A DNA stretch of 64,000 nucleotides from Miscanthus floridulus. Lineage: Eukaryota; Streptophyta; Magnoliopsida; Poales; Poaceae. The translations under genes and the position numbers were made by a program. Positions 43,140 through 55,607 of this stretch are shown one piece after another. Numbering within the stretch: position 1 is the stretch's first letter; every line of letters begins with the position of its first letter. The notes beneath the pieces are model-generated. The model ran no database searches. It saw only the letters and a program-made list of their open reading frames with translations, and was not told where the DNA came from. The stretch is from positions 73,625,533 to 73,689,532 of the forward strand of contig NC_089584.1 in NCBI RefSeq assembly GCF_019320115.1, in the 5' to 3' direction.

Positions 43140-45611
43140 GGTGGCTGACCGGAATTAGTTTCATTCGGAGTGCAGATCTGTTTAGAAAAAAATCTTTGCT
43201 TTATCACCATTAAGTGTAGGATATTGGATTTGTTTTGTTTGGGAATTTGAGTATGCTAAGGGAGAAGATAGGCTTTTCAAAACTTGAACTGAGTTACTCG
43301 TTCTGGATTATAGCTATGCCTATAAATTATACTTAGATGCTATAAGTAATAGTTCCTTTTTACCTCGCCTTTCACAGCACCTTTGTCCATTCTTAAGCAT
43401 TTGCTCTCTTAATTAATTGCTACCTGCTGGCTGATACGCACACTAATAATTAATTGAGCATTGCATTTATGGAGCTTATGCATCCAAATGCCTCCTAAAA
43501 AGATTCACTTTTGGGATGTGGTTAGCTGCACAAGAGGTCAATGGCTAACTGCACAAGTGTTCTCCAAATTTTGGATCAATTGGTGAGGCACCCGGCTTGT
43601 GTCTTTACTGAATACAAGCACCTAAGATGTGTTATTAATTTTGAATATTTAATAACTGTAATGCTGTCAGTGCTATTTTCACTTATTTAGTGCTCTGCTT
43701 GTCAGTGCTATATGTGATCCTGCTAGTTTACTTATACTAGTGTTGAGAAACTAAGAAATTTTATTTTGGATGTGAATATGCATTTTCTGTTAGCTAGTAC
43801 TAGTACTACCCGTCTGAATATTCGTTTTCTGCTAGCTATGGTCCTCATGATATTGATAGTTGCTTAGATAGTTTGGCAATGCCAAAGTTGCGTTATCTCT
43901 GATGTAGTTCACCACCATTAATCAGCGCAGACTGGCATTTTTGGCTATTAGATGCTAGCTTCCTGCAATAAATCTGCTCATAATGTGGACATGCCTCTAT
44001 TTTTAGTTCGCCCATGCTTACAAAATTAGTATTGCTACCTGTGATCTAGTTCTAGTTTTTGGTTCAGAGAGAAAAATGAAGTACTAATCACGTACTTTAT
44101 TTTTCAGGTAGAGAAATTAATATTGTTGCCTGTGATCATGTTTCTTTCTTGTTTGCTAAGGTCTTGTAGAATCTATTATGAAATATGACCTGCCAGTGCC
44201 TAGTGCTGCAACTGACTGTTTGACTTTCTACGAGCTTTTAGAAAATTGAGTTTAGTGACCTGTTGTACCCACATTTTTGCTGCTGTCATGACTAACAATA
44301 GCTGACCAGCTTGTGTGCATTGTACACTTCTTGTCCATGAATGTGATATTTCTTTTGCAATCCTAACAATCAAGTGAAAAGTGCAGGCTTATTTTCAGTT
44401 ACCTATGTGCAGATTATACTATTGTATATATTTGTTATGTAGTTTGAAGTGATGCTGGTCTGCTCAGCATTATTTTAATTCTCATGCATACATGAATCTG
44501 TGTAGTATGTGGGTTGTACTAGATGTCCAATGAACCTATGTTGTATTTAAGTTTATGTGCAAAATCACTGGCTGTCAATCTTCTCAACCATCAACTGTCT
44601 GAAGATATTTTTCATCATTGTTCCAAATTTCTCTAATGACAATGTTTGTTAATGCAGGCTTGAGTGTGTAGGACATCTAAAGAGACAAGATACACCATCT
44701 AGATGAAGTACCATACATCAAATCTGCTGAGAGATCAGATTGCCATGATGTCGTGCTTGAAGTGGATGTAGCTATATGTCTGTCTTTACCTCTGTAATCT
44801 GAAAGCCTATGCAAATGATTGTAACTATGTAGCAATACTAAATTTGTTTGCGGTACTAAGTTTTAGCTTGAGAAAACGTTATTTCTAACTTCTTTGCTTT
44901 TTCTGATTATTTTAAATATATTTTGGTCATCCGAGGTTTATATCCCTGGGTTTTTCAAATAGTAGCCGGATATTCTAACTCCTGGGGAAAGGGGTGACAA
45001 GTGCAGGGGAGAATATCCCTTGAGGGCTTAAATACACGTGGGTTTTGGGGCCTGCATCTAAAGGAGCCCTAAGTGTCAAGGGAATATTCCAGGCTTTGTG
45101 CCATCCATGCGGCCGTGCATCCAGCCAGATGGAACGGTCACCATCTCGAAAGTTCATTGAGTTGAAAATCAGGCAAGGTTTCTAGACGAAAAAAAAAGCT
45201 AATCCTTCAATAAAAATTAAATAAAAAAGCTAACAGGAATCTCCAGCGATCGAAAAAAGTCGAACTCTGCGAGCTTCCAATGCACCAAAGAGAGGAAAAA
45301 AGAACAAAAGAAAACGTTTTTTCCCATCCAGATCCTCGCAAACAAAATCACGAAATTGCGTCTCTGTCAGCCTTTTTTTTTTGGTGCACACAAGGCAACA
45401 AGTGACAAGCCCCTTTCCCTAAAAAAAAGCCGAAGCCCTTATAAAAAAAAAAACCACAAGCCCACAATGGCGACGGCACACGTGTTCTGATGTCGCGTTT
45501 CCACCAATTGTTGACGGGGAGCCCAAAACGCCACGCAGCTCTGACTGAGTGCACGGGAAAAGACAGAAGAAAATTGGATGGGATCAGATTAAAAAGGCAA
45601 TTAAGCTCGAT
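43140..45611. other. Intergenic region without a recognised gene
   Basis: AT-rich. One possible 3' exon or UTR lies at 44658-44870: an AG acceptor context (AATGCAG) followed by a short unrecognised stretch and several late stops. It has no recognisable protein, and its partner exons would have to lie left of the Sirevirus. Otherwise I see nothing. Confidence 0.5.
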
Positions 45612-45640
45612 GGGGGGGGGGGGGGGGGGGGGGGGGGGGG
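45612..45640. repeat. Poly(G) run, 29 nt
   Basis: An uninterrupted G run 170 bp upstream of the DUF2838 start codon, probably in its promoter or 5' UTR. Homopolymers this long are prone to sequencing error, and G runs can form quadruplexes. Confidence 0.9.
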
Positions 45641-45811
45641 TGATTATATAAAGGACATTATAAATCCAGGGCAGCAAAGGAAAAGGAAAAGGAAAGGAAG
45701 AAAAATTCATAGTAATAAATAAATAAATAATAATAATGAAAGAAAGGTGTCGTAGAGGATAGGAGGAGAACAAAGGTCGCGTCTCGAAGGTTCTTGCCTT
45801 GTTGGGAAGGG

Positions 45812-48800
45812 ATGGCGTCGGAGGTGGAGGACGACGCGGCGGCCGCGGGCGCGCCGCTGGTCGCCAACGGTGCAGCCGACGTCCGCCGGAGAGTATGCCG
45901 CCGCGCCGCTGTCCTGTCGTTTGATTTTCGTTTTTTCTCTCTCGGATTCGCTTTTGGCTGCTTTTATTTATGAGTCATGATCTTCTCCGGCGGGTTCCGT
46001 GGTGTGCAGAGGGATCAGGCGAAGGCGATTCTGTCCAAGCAGGCAGTCAAGATCGCCACCAAGGCGGAGCAGCACGAGCGCTTAATCTTTAAGGTCATTT
46101 CCCGACTCTGCCTCTGTTTAATCTCTTTATTACTGCCTTTTTTTTGCGCGGTTGATGTTCACAAATCTTGGCGCTCCCGTGTTCCCTTTCTTTATCGGAA
46201 TCTAAGGGAATTATTGGCCTGCGTTTTCCATAACCAATCCAGTCCGCAGCCAATTTTGGTGGGCATTGTGTGATGTTACTGTTCGATGAGTACGAGAAAA
46301 TATTGGCGATAGATTTTTATCAAGCATTTTAGCGGAAAGGAATAAGTACCTGCACGCACTTTGTGCATTTATTGTTCGTACTGTACGGCAGAGATTGTGG
46401 TAATAATTGGATCCGCTGGATTGGGTGTAGGGAATGTTCTCATATGGTGCTATTCGTTTTAAATGTGCAGGTCACACACTTGCTGGGTGTTCTTGGATTT
46501 GGTGGATTTTGCTATCTCCTGGGTGCCAGTAAGCTACTGCAGCATTGATCTATTTGGTTGGGTGTTACGTACTGTGCATCATAAGATTCTTGTTGGCTCT
46601 GGTGTTGCTTGCAGGACCACAGGATGTGCCATATGTGTACTGCCTGTTCTATGTCATATTCGTTCCGCTCCGCTGGATTTACTACCGCTACAAGAAATGG
46701 CATTACTATCTCCTGGTGAGTCCATTATTGTCTCACATTGGAAATGTGTCAAGTACCAGAAATGTGCTTCCTCAGAATTTTACTTAGTTCATAACTTAAG
46801 GTTGTTTGTTTCAGTGTCTTACTTTACTTTAAATTTAGTTGTTATTCGCACCACAAATCTCACAATAGAAAGCTTTGTTGAATGAAAGGATAAATAGTTG
46901 TAAATAGCACATATTAGTATGATGAGTGGGTGATATATTGTTGTATGACATTGTCCCAACATCTTGCAGTTGCACAATATTCCTATGTGGCTATGTGTGT
47001 AAGCGGTAGACCTATTGTCACATATCTCATGTCTTTATCCTTTAAAATTTAAAAGAGGAGCCACTCCATTCTAATGATGTGGAGTGTCGATGGTATTTTT
47101 TAGTGTACCAGGAATAGCCCTTTACCTGATTTACCTGATAAATAGTGTGCCTACATCATAGTTTTCAAGGCCTCAGCTCGCCTGGGAAACAGTGGCGCCT
47201 TGTGGCCTAGGCGTCCAGGCGTACCAAGCACTCGCCTGGACGCCTAACCGCCTTTTAAACTATGGCCTACATTATATCTAGGTCAATATTCTAGGTTCTG
47301 TTTCATTTTACAGTTTGAATGTTGTCACAAATATAAGTTTGCTAAGCAACAGTTTTGTGTTCTTTTGATGGGATCTTCTCCATTTCTAAAGCCATCATCT
47401 TGTGTGTAAACCTTGAGGTTTATTTTTTCTCTTTTTTTCTGCAGGACTTTTGCTACTATGCCAACACCTTTCTCCTTGTAATGATTCTCTTCTATCCAAA
47501 GGATGAAAAACTTTTCATGGTTTGCTTCTCATTTGCAGAGGTATGAAAAATACCCTTGTTTATTTCCAGAGCTTGTCCAGGATGTATTTAATCATTTTAA
47601 ATCCTCACAGGGTCCACTTGCTTGGGCATTAATTGTGTGGCGTTGCAGCTTGGTTTTTAGTTCATTTGACAAACTTGTTAGTGTCCTGATACATCTCTTA
47701 CCGGGTAAGTGGTCTCAGACATGAATATCTGGATTCAATACATACAGCATTTTACTTTTTCAGGTAAACATCATTTTGTTCTAGTGAAAATATGTAACCA
47801 TTTCAGTTTATTGACATATTTGAGTTTGATCCGTTGTGTGAGTAATCTATGGGGACTTTACATTATTTGAATTTGAATTATTTCTTCGCTTTGTTAATTA
47901 GTATGTGATGTTAGTGTTCTCGTTCATGATTCTTTAATCCACACATCCCATTTTTGTCTGGCTGAACTTCCTTCTTCCTTTATATCTGAAAGTTTCAAGG
48001 AAACTACAAATGGAATGGTGATGCCAAAATATGAAACAATGAGGAACACAAAATTATTGACACTCAATCTGATGAATTCAACAAAAATGTGCAATTGGGC
48101 CTCTTAAGATTCAGTTGAACTACAGAAGGGATATACTTGATGCCTTATCAAATTTCATATAGGTCCTTGGTATACTAGGATTATGTAGTTCTGTTCTTTA
48201 TCAATTGTATTTTGTTTCTGAATATTGGTCGGGTTTCATGACTGATTGAGTGCCTCTGCAGGGATTGTTCTATTCACTATCCGGTGGTGGAATCCACAAA
48301 CATTTGCTGCCATGCACCCAGAAGGAAGAGAAGCCAGAGATACATGGCCATATGTGGAGGATAAATCATATCTGTGGACATGGCTCTTTTTTATTCCACT
48401 AGCTGCTTACACCCTGTGGCAGCTTATGTATTTCCTCATAGTTAACGTCCTGCGTCGACAGAGGTTGTTAAGGGACCCTGAAGTCATGACATCCTACAGG
48501 TACATGTTTGCATTTTATTAAGGTCTAGCATGCACTATATGTACTGGAGTACTTCGTTTTGCTTGCTATGCATCTGTATTGTTGCATGCCCTCTTGCTTT
48601 GTACTGAGAGAAATGAACTGAATACCCAAAAGGGTAGGGTTATGAAATAGCAAGGGAGGGAAGATGGGCTTGTGTTTGCCCCTGACACACTTACTGCATG
48701 TGTCACTTGGTCACCAGTGAATGATGATATTAGAACTAATTAATCTCGTTAATCACAGGTGATGTTGCATTTCTTTTTTTTCTTCAACACGCGAGAAATC

Positions 48801-49819
48801 TGTGTATCATCATTTAAAGAAGGGAAGAAAAAGGATACAAAGAAAACCATCCAAACACTATGCGCACGTACACACACACACACTAAATTTACATATGCTA
48901 GGTAATTAGAATAAACACGCAAAAGACATTAAACCAGGGAGGGAGACCTAGATGAGCCCCATGACCAAGTTCCTGAGATCCCTGGCCTTGACAGAACATG
49001 GACAGTTCCTTCTTCAGCCACCATCCTAACTACCATAATCACATATGGGGAGTGCTATTACTGGATAAAAAGTCTGTCGTAACAATGCTTGCACAGCTCC
49101 CAAGCAACAAGGGTAGTGTTGAGGCCTTCTCTGAATTGCTTGTCGCCTCCCAAGCAACAAGGAAAAAATATAGTTCCTTGCAGTAATGAGTAATGACTGT
49201 CTCATTTACATTAATGTAGTTTTGATGGTTGAGGTAGACTTTGAATTTGTATACAAAAACTCTTCTCATGCTGTGTGCCTTAAGTTTGCACCTGTTTTGC
49301 GTTTTGCCCACTTACATTTCCTTGGTTCATGAGTCCTTGTTTCCTAATTCCTACGGGTTCGAATAACCGTTGGTATTCTCGAATCTCGAATATCCTTGAT
49401 CCCAACATTGAACCTAATGTTTATCTTATGAACTGTTTGTCAGGGAGCTCTCAAAGAAAGCACAGAAAGCGAACAACATCTGGTGGAGGCTGAGCGGACT
49501 GCTGGGTGACCGGAACCGGCAGGTCATGTACATACTGCTCCAGGCGCTGTTCACAGTGGCAACAATGGCCCTGACCGTCCCTATATTCCTGTCCTACCGG
49601 ATGCACGTGGTGTTCCTGATACTCAAGGTGTGCGCGTCGACATGGAATGGTGGCAGCTTCATCTTGGAGGTGATGCCTCGACAAGTAGTACAGAAGCAGC
49701 AGAAGAAACTGGACATGAAGCCCATCGAACAGGGGAGCTCGACACAGGGTGCGCCAGGTGATGATGGTACACTGGGTAACCACCACCAGCACACATCAGA
49801 GGAGCAAACCCAGGAGTGA
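45812..49819 (+). CDS. GPC1: DUF2838 multi-pass membrane protein, glycerophosphocholine acyltransferase (GPC1/GPCAT)
   Basis: Eight exons join in one frame: 45812-45892, 46010-46093, 46471-46528, 46615-46715, 47445-47540, 47611-47704, 48262-48499 and 49444-49819, giving 375 residues and all with GT-AG introns. In this family the enzyme transfers an acyl group from acyl-CoA to glycerophosphocholine to make lyso-PC, in phosphatidylcholine turnover at the ER. The N-terminus is acidic then basic ([21 protein letters not shown]). Hydrophobic segments fall at ~56-74, 80-98, 112-127, 141-165, 172-185, 215-235 and 270-305. The conserved core [16 protein letters not shown] and [10 protein letters not shown] identify DUF2838. 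The C-terminus is a polar cytosolic tail. The ATG at 45812 is the first in frame and precedes an alanine-rich leader. No lesions. The gene name follows the family; the activity is inferred. Confidence 0.88.
47157..47264. mobile_element. hAT-type MITE, 108 bp, in a DUF2838 gene intron
   Basis: Ends CATAGTTTTCAAGGC and GCCTTTTAAACTATG are inverted repeats, flanked by a perfect 8-bp duplication GCCTACAT (47149-47156, 47265-47272). The interior has GCCT/AGGC words (CCTAGGCGTCCAGGCG), similar to the left end of the hAT remnant at 4819. It does not disturb splice sites. Confidence 0.9.
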
Positions 49820-49967
49820 GTAAATTGAAGCTGGATGTAAGATTAGATTTTGCTGTTTACTGATGCAACCTTTGTCACCAGCACACATCAGAGGAGCAAA
49901 CCCAGGAGTGAGGAAATTGAAGCTGGATGTAAGATTTGATTTTGCTGTTTACTGATGCAACCTTTGT
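49784..49967. repeat. 92-bp tandem duplication across the stop codon and 3' UTR
   Basis: 49784-49875 and 49876-49967 are near identical (CACCAGCACACATCAGAGG ... CTGATGCAACCTTTGT), differing at a few bases (GAGTAAATT against GAGGAAATT; AAGATTAGA against AAGATTTGA). The first copy holds the last 11 codons and TGA of the DUF2838 gene; the second is in the 3' UTR and repeats that coding stretch with its own stop. Confidence 0.93.
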
Positions 49968-50113
49968 TTTACTGAGTGTTCTTTCTGTTGGAGTTTTTTT
50001 TTTTCTTTAGCTCCGCTTAAGTTGTGAATTGTGACATCTATAGGTTTGGGCTGAACGATATGGGGTGAGAGATGATGCGTGCCCATGCTTGTCTTGGGCT
50101 TGGGCAAACATAA

Positions 50114-50241
50114 GGCCTTGTTTGAATGTATGTGTATCTACTTTAATCCATATGTGTTGGAGTGGAATAAAATAGAATTTAGTTTAATTCTACTTCAACA
50201 TATGTGGACTGAGATGAATACATGTGGATCCAAATAAGGTC
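50114..50241. mobile_element. MITE, PIF/Harbinger-like ends
   Basis: Ends GGCCTTGTTTGAAT and ATCCAAATAAGGTC are imperfect inverted repeats around an AT-rich core that is itself self-complementary (CATATGTG... both arms). TAA precedes the left end, but the right side lacks a matching TAA, so classification is tentative. Confidence 0.6.
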
Positions 50242-50519
50242 GTTCGTCTAAGTTGGGCAGGTTTCCTTTTCTGTAGGAGTTTGTTTTCGCTGTGGCCGTT
50301 GTGAATTGCGTGAAGCTTTTGCATTGTTCGTTTGATGATGACGATGTTAGATGACGCCATACCCTGATACAGACAATGATGCCATGATGATGCTTGATGA
50401 AGAATCAGTCGTATTTGCTGCGTGCAAGAAAAGATTCCTGGAAGATGCCCTGTAAATGCAAAGGGTGACCGACCACCTGTGTTGACTGAGACCAAGTAGG
50501 TCTGGACGAAAAACAAGGA

Positions 50520-51300
50520 ACTCGCTAACGCTCGACTCACTTGTAAGTGGCTCGGCTCGAGCTTGGTTTGTTTGAATTTTTATTTAACGAGCCAGCTCAT
50601 GCCAACTCGGTTAAACAACGAGCTAGCTCGCAAGCTAAAACAAACTAAGGGCCTGTTTAGATGGCGATTTTTTTTGCAAAATGCACTGTAGCACTTTTCG
50701 TTGTTATTTGATAATTAGTGTCCAATCATAGTCTAATTAGGCTTAAAAGATTCGTCTCGTGAATTTCGTCTAAACTGTGTAATTAGTTTTATTTTTTATT
50801 TATATTTAATGCTTCATGCATGTGTCCAAAGATTCGATGTGACGAAGAATCTTGAAAAATTTTGCAAAATTTTCTGGAACTAAACTGACCTAAGGTAATT
50901 CACATGACAACAACTGTAATCGGTCAATATATTCCTCGGTCCAGCCAAATACAACTTTAAGCCGTCCATATATCTCAATGCCTATGGCCCAATACGATTA
51001 AACAAGACAATCCGAGACCAATAGACCCTAGGGCCCCACCAGCCTACCCCACGGCATCATGTTCACCCGAGACAAGTCCAAAGTTCATATATATTTTGTT
51101 TATTCTATTTTAAATATACATGTGATGTGTTTGTTGCTAACTTGCAGTTATAATTTCTATATAATGTGTTTTTATGCTTTGGCTCATGAGCCAAACGAGC
51201 TAGCTCAAGCTCGCTAGCGAGCCAAGCCGAGCTAGTCTTCTGACTCGTTTGTATAACGAGTTATAACGGGCCGAGCCATAACAAGCCGAGCTAGCACAAT
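50520..51300. mobile_element. Unclassified inverted-repeat transposon with GAGCTAGCTCG words, host of a Tourist MITE
   Basis: Left arm 50520-50645 and right arm 51177-51300 are both dense in CTCGCTAG/GAGCTAGCTCG and AACGAG words in opposing orientation, like subterminal repeats of a DNA transposon. Exact ends and duplication were not resolved. A Tourist element (50649-50890) is inserted within it, and no transposase is present. Confidence 0.5.
50649..50890. mobile_element. Tourist-type MITE, 242 bp
   Basis: It begins GGGCCTGTTTAGATGGCG and ends CTAAACTGACC, with TAA duplications at 50646-50648 and 50891-50893. It contains the conserved AAAAGATTCGTCTCG and GATTCGATGTGACG words of this grass family. 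Confidence 0.9.
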
Positions 51301-51940
51301 ATCTAGCCCGGACCAAGTCAGTTGGTAAACATATTGTAGAGTCTTTTTGGCTGGTAAAAAAAATGGTGTGCAGAAGAAGCACGATACTGGATTCTGGAAC
51401 AAGTTGCGTACCAGCTTAGCTTGCATGCAAGTCTCTCTTCACCACTATACTCAACGTGTTACGTACGCGGCGATTGGGCACAGAATCCTTGCTCGACGAG
51501 TTATTGGTTCATCGAGAGCAGTTAGATGCATCACAGGATAGGTACAGCATTGGCTTGTTTCCTTCAAGTAATTTCCAGTGATTTTCAGCGTGAATATCTT
51601 CCACATTTTTGAGAAGACCCGAGCTGCTTTGGTCAAGCTGCTCCTCCGCTTTATAAACATGGCAACGTTTGGACGCCAAGAGCTTTTTAGTTTTCCTTAA
51701 TTTTGATTTTTATTTTTCTACTGTTACATACCATCTGTTAAAAAAAGCTAATAGGGTCGAAACCCCGGCCATATGAGATGGCTTAATGCTGTGCACACGG
51801 GGATTCAAACAGCGGTTGCTAGCTCAACTCTAACACGAGCTAGCCAACCAGGCTCGAGCCCGCTCTGTTACCTTTTCCATTTCCGAGACACCACACCACA
51901 GCCTCCTGCGATCGGAACCGTGTGATCGATCGTGGTCACA

Positions 51941-52360
51941 ATGTCAATGTGGGTGTGCACAGTGCCACCGTCATCCGTGCTGGCCGCCTTGGCGTTGGCG
52001 CTGTTTCGTGGTCAACTCGGGCGTCGCCATGCGCCGCGCTCTAGGCCGCGGCGACGCCTGGGTGTTAGCGTTCGTTGCGGCCGCCACAGTGCTTGTGATC
52101 GCTCTCCTCGCCACGGTGCGCGCGCACGAGCGAGCGCGCGAGGAGAGGCGACGGGGCCTGTTCAAGACCGCGGTGTGGGCTCAGTCCGCGGCGTTCACGG
52201 CTATTTTCGTGCACCGTGTCGGCGCCGCGCTCGCACAGGCCCCCCAGCCATGGCTTGCCAGGTCTGGACAATGGCCGGCAGCACGACTGCCTCTTTGTGC
52301 ATGGTCAGGATGACGTACACTGACGTCGTCGCTGGTGGCCGCGATGCACGACGAGCGTAG
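51941..52360 (+). pseudogene. Broken paralog of the small membrane protein at 55608
   Basis: Aligning by eye to the intact gene 3.7 kb downstream, the two share CGTCGCNATGCGCCGCGC, then AAAT (FVAAAT), VRAHER and HRV protein blocks in the same order. One extra base near 52006 (TTTCGTGG against TTTGTGC) shifts the frame out of the first helix, and a second shift near 52256 separates the block ending HRVGAALA from VWTMAG. The C-terminal stretch after the third helix differs. No function is recognised. GC content is high like its partner, so it is a gene copy and not random sequence. Confidence 0.75.
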
Positions 52361-52471
52361 TGCACGCCGTCACCACAACAATACATTGTCCACAGCCCAG
52401 TGCCAATTAGCCACTGTCCTTGAAACACGCTCGTTGTTACCACAGGCTTGTCATACACCTGGACTGTACTA

Positions 52472-52623
52472 CTCCATCCGTTTCAAATTATAAGTCGCTT
52501 TAATTTTTTTGGTACATCAAATTTGCTATGTATCTAGATATACATCATTTCTAAATTCATAGCAAATTCAATATATCAAAAAAAAAAAAAGTCAAAGCGA
52601 CTTATAATTTAGAACGAAGAGAA
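52472..52623. mobile_element. Stowaway MITE
   Basis: Left end CTCCATCCGTTTCAAATTAT, right arm ATAATTTAGAACGAAGAGA, TA at the left flank (52470-52471). The right end is degenerate. It lies downstream of the broken small membrane gene. Confidence 0.85.
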
Positions 52624-53035
52624 TAGTAAAACTAGCTACTGTCCTTAAAACATAGTACTCTTTGTTACCACAATAATAAAATGACCGCAGCTAGCTCAGT
52701 GCCGAGCTGAAGAATTACTCTCCGGTACGGTGTGCCATTGGTTGGTGGTATTGTCTTCTTTGGTTGCTGTTTTGGCTGATCACCGAGTCTTATGCCCTTC
52801 GAATATGTAGACTGATCACCCGTTTCCAGAAAAAAAGACTGATCATGCCTGGTAATATATCCATGTTGTGCCCTCTTTTCCCCCTACTAGTCCGGCGCCC
52901 TCACGCAGTCACGCGTACACCACACTCGCACTCTCGTACAGCGACGGGTGCAGCGCCCTTGTCGCATACTTCTACAGTTCTACCCACAAATAATCACGAA
53001 AGCACTCATGTAGGGGGAAGCGGAAATACAACATA

Positions 53036-53150
53036 TTTCCTCCATACATAATTTTATTATACACCTAAATATATGCGATCACCAGATACATAGTAAAATA
53101 ATGTATCTCAAAAAATCAAAATAACTTATAATTTGAAATGGAGAAAGTAA
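53036..53150. mobile_element. Stowaway-like remnant
   Basis: Left CCTCCATACATAATTTTATT and right AACTTATAATTTGAAATGGAG form a weak inverted repeat of the same family as the element at 52472. Confidence 0.5.
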
Positions 53151-55489
53151 CATTTATTAGGGCTCGTTTTAAAGGTTTTATCGTGTTCTCAAGTACTGAT
53201 GTTTGTATGTAGCTCCATTTGTTTCCTACATTTTCCCTACTCTTTTGAGACTTGTCTCACAGCCTGATGAGCAACATGTGGTCATGTGGCCTCCTGTCTC
53301 TTGCTCCACCTCGTGACATTATTCGACAGTAGTATTGGGCTAACGCACCACGCCTACGCTCTCGCCATTTGGTCCCTTCCGCATCCTCCATGCCTCTCAC
53401 TTTCTCCTTCTATGACTATTTGAAAAATTAAAGTAACAAATAGACGACGAGAAGAGGGGTAAAGATGAGTGATTGTCAATGCTTTGGCAAGTTCTAAAGA
53501 ATGAATCTTTATTGGCTCACATTCATTCCTTCAGATCGCCAGTTTGGTTCTTCAGTTTTTGAGGTAGCCATGGGAGGAGAAAACGAGAGATATAGAGGAC
53601 ATGGGAGGGTCTAGATGAGGATGCAGTGTGGTGCATGAGCTCCATGCCACCGAGGAATGTTGTGTGGTTGAGAAAAAAAAAAGAAGGTCACGTACTACTC
53701 ATCGGGCAGTGGGGCAAGCCTAGAAAGAGTAAAGAGGGAGCCTAATTTAAGCATGACTGTATGCATGGGTAGTCAGTTACCGTGTCACTTGTCAGGCTAT
53801 AGATGTTGTCACTTCTCAAGTTACAACCAATATGTTCCACTCGATAAATAGAATTTTACATAGTTAATTAAAGAATTTAACTTCATGAATTTTTTTTGTT
53901 TCAAGCTAAAATAATGTTGCGTTCAACAAAGCAAATGTTCTAACTTCATTAGAAAAATATTAAGTTTAATAAAAATATTGTATCTTTTTGAGAAAATAGA
54001 TCCAAGCTACAATAGAAATTGTTATGCTTAATAAAAATATTCTAACTTTATGAGAAAAAATTCTAAGTTAGATTAAGAGTATTTTATATTAGAAATATAT
54101 GTGGTTTAATATGACTTACTAGTTGAGTAACAATGAACCTAATATAATCAAGAACTTACCTAAATATAGTTTAATGTAGGTCTAGTGTCGAAAAAAATAC
54201 TTAGCATAATTAAGCAATATTAAAGTTGCCTTAGAGACTTAAAGTATCTCGAAGAGTGAAAAGAAAAAAAAAACCAAATTTATGATTTTGGATGTAAAAC
54301 TATATTGAGTGAAAAAATAAATTAGTAAAAAAGTTCTATTTTCGATGTCCGAAACCTACACCCGGCGACCTCCAGCTAGCTGGCAACCGCTTGGGCCAGG
54401 CCACCCGCCAGCGGCAACGACCGACTGGCGACTGGACAGTCTATCGGTGGTCAAGGCCCAAGGGAGTGTCAACGGTAAAGTGTGCAATCCTTTTCGGACG
54501 ATTGATGGGAAAATTAGGTAGGTCAGTTTTAGTGCCGAGTTGCATGGAAGCTCTATCTGCATTTAATAGACTATTACATAAGTATTTTTATGATATAACA
54601 ACGTTTTTAAGATGAGAGAAGAAATGAGTTTTATAGAGATAAAACTCTCTTGGCATGATTAGAATCATAGAATGAAATTTATAAGTTTGCATTGGGAACC
54701 CTATTCTTTCTCCTTACTCTTTTCTGTCCTTTTCACCTCTAGAATTCTAGATTGGTTGGTCGGATACGCGCTTGTATCTTTCCGCGCGATTAGGTCAATT
54801 TTCACAAGTGCGCAAAGATTTGGAGTTGAGATAAAGAGTTGGTGGAGAGTTTTTTTTTTCAATGTTGTAAAAAAAAATCAAGAATTCAAGATTGAGAGTG
54901 GGTTTTGGATCTTGGAGATCCTCTTAAATAGGTGTTTTCCCCCTATGTTTAAAATCAGTTTTTTGGCAGCGATTTTAGTGCATAGACAAGTGTATAGGTG
55001 TATTTGCACTAGGAAGAATCCGGAAGCGTGTGTTGCCATCCGAACTAGTAGAAAACTGATATTGTGGATCGACTAGACCGTGCAAGAACGCGCTAGTAGC
55101 GATCAATTTATCCTAACAGACTCTTATATTACTTGTTGCCCGTCCTTCTTCCAAAACTTAGATAGAAACGTGTATTGCCACACGACCCCACCTTCACTCC
55201 ACGGCATCAACACATAGCGACGACGATGGAGCCCCATCCCATGAACCATGAGTCCGTAACCATGGATCCGTGAAGTTTCCCCACTTTGCTTGTACTACAA
55301 GTGACTTGACTTCCACGGAGGCACGCAACAATCTGCAGTACGTCAGTTAATTAGGATGGCAGCTTGCCAGTAGCGTGCGCCGTGTGACGCAAGCCGATAT
55401 TGATGATTGATCAGTATGCGCGTCTGGGCAATTTCATCCTCCGATCGACCTCCCGTACAAAGCAAGCTTAGCATTAACCATTACGGTCT
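53151..55489. other. Intergenic, AT-rich with degenerate repeats
   Basis: 53870-54110 has three to four degenerate ~65-bp repeats of the form TCTAACTT(C/T)AT..AGAAAA..TAATAAAAATATT. No gene is recognised elsewhere in this stretch; open frames at 54672-55076 lack any family signal. Confidence 0.6.
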
Positions 55490-55490
55490 G

Positions 55491-55500
55491 TATAAATAGC
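55491..55500 (+). promoter_or_regulatory. TATA box of the small membrane protein gene
   Basis: TATAAATAGC lies 117 bp upstream of the ATG at 55608, a normal distance for a core promoter with a short 5' UTR. Confidence 0.7.
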
Positions 55501-55607
55501 ACATTCCTTCTGGCTTGATGATTTTCGTTTCCGTTCATTCCTATTCTCAATTCTGTGAACTGGAGAGAAAAAAATAGCTGGCGGTTGGTATTCCCTAGCG
55601 ATCGAGC

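Noticed and set aside
44658..44870. Possible terminal exon of an unknown gene
   Set aside because: The acceptor looks acceptable, but there is no recognisable protein and no partner exon in the window.
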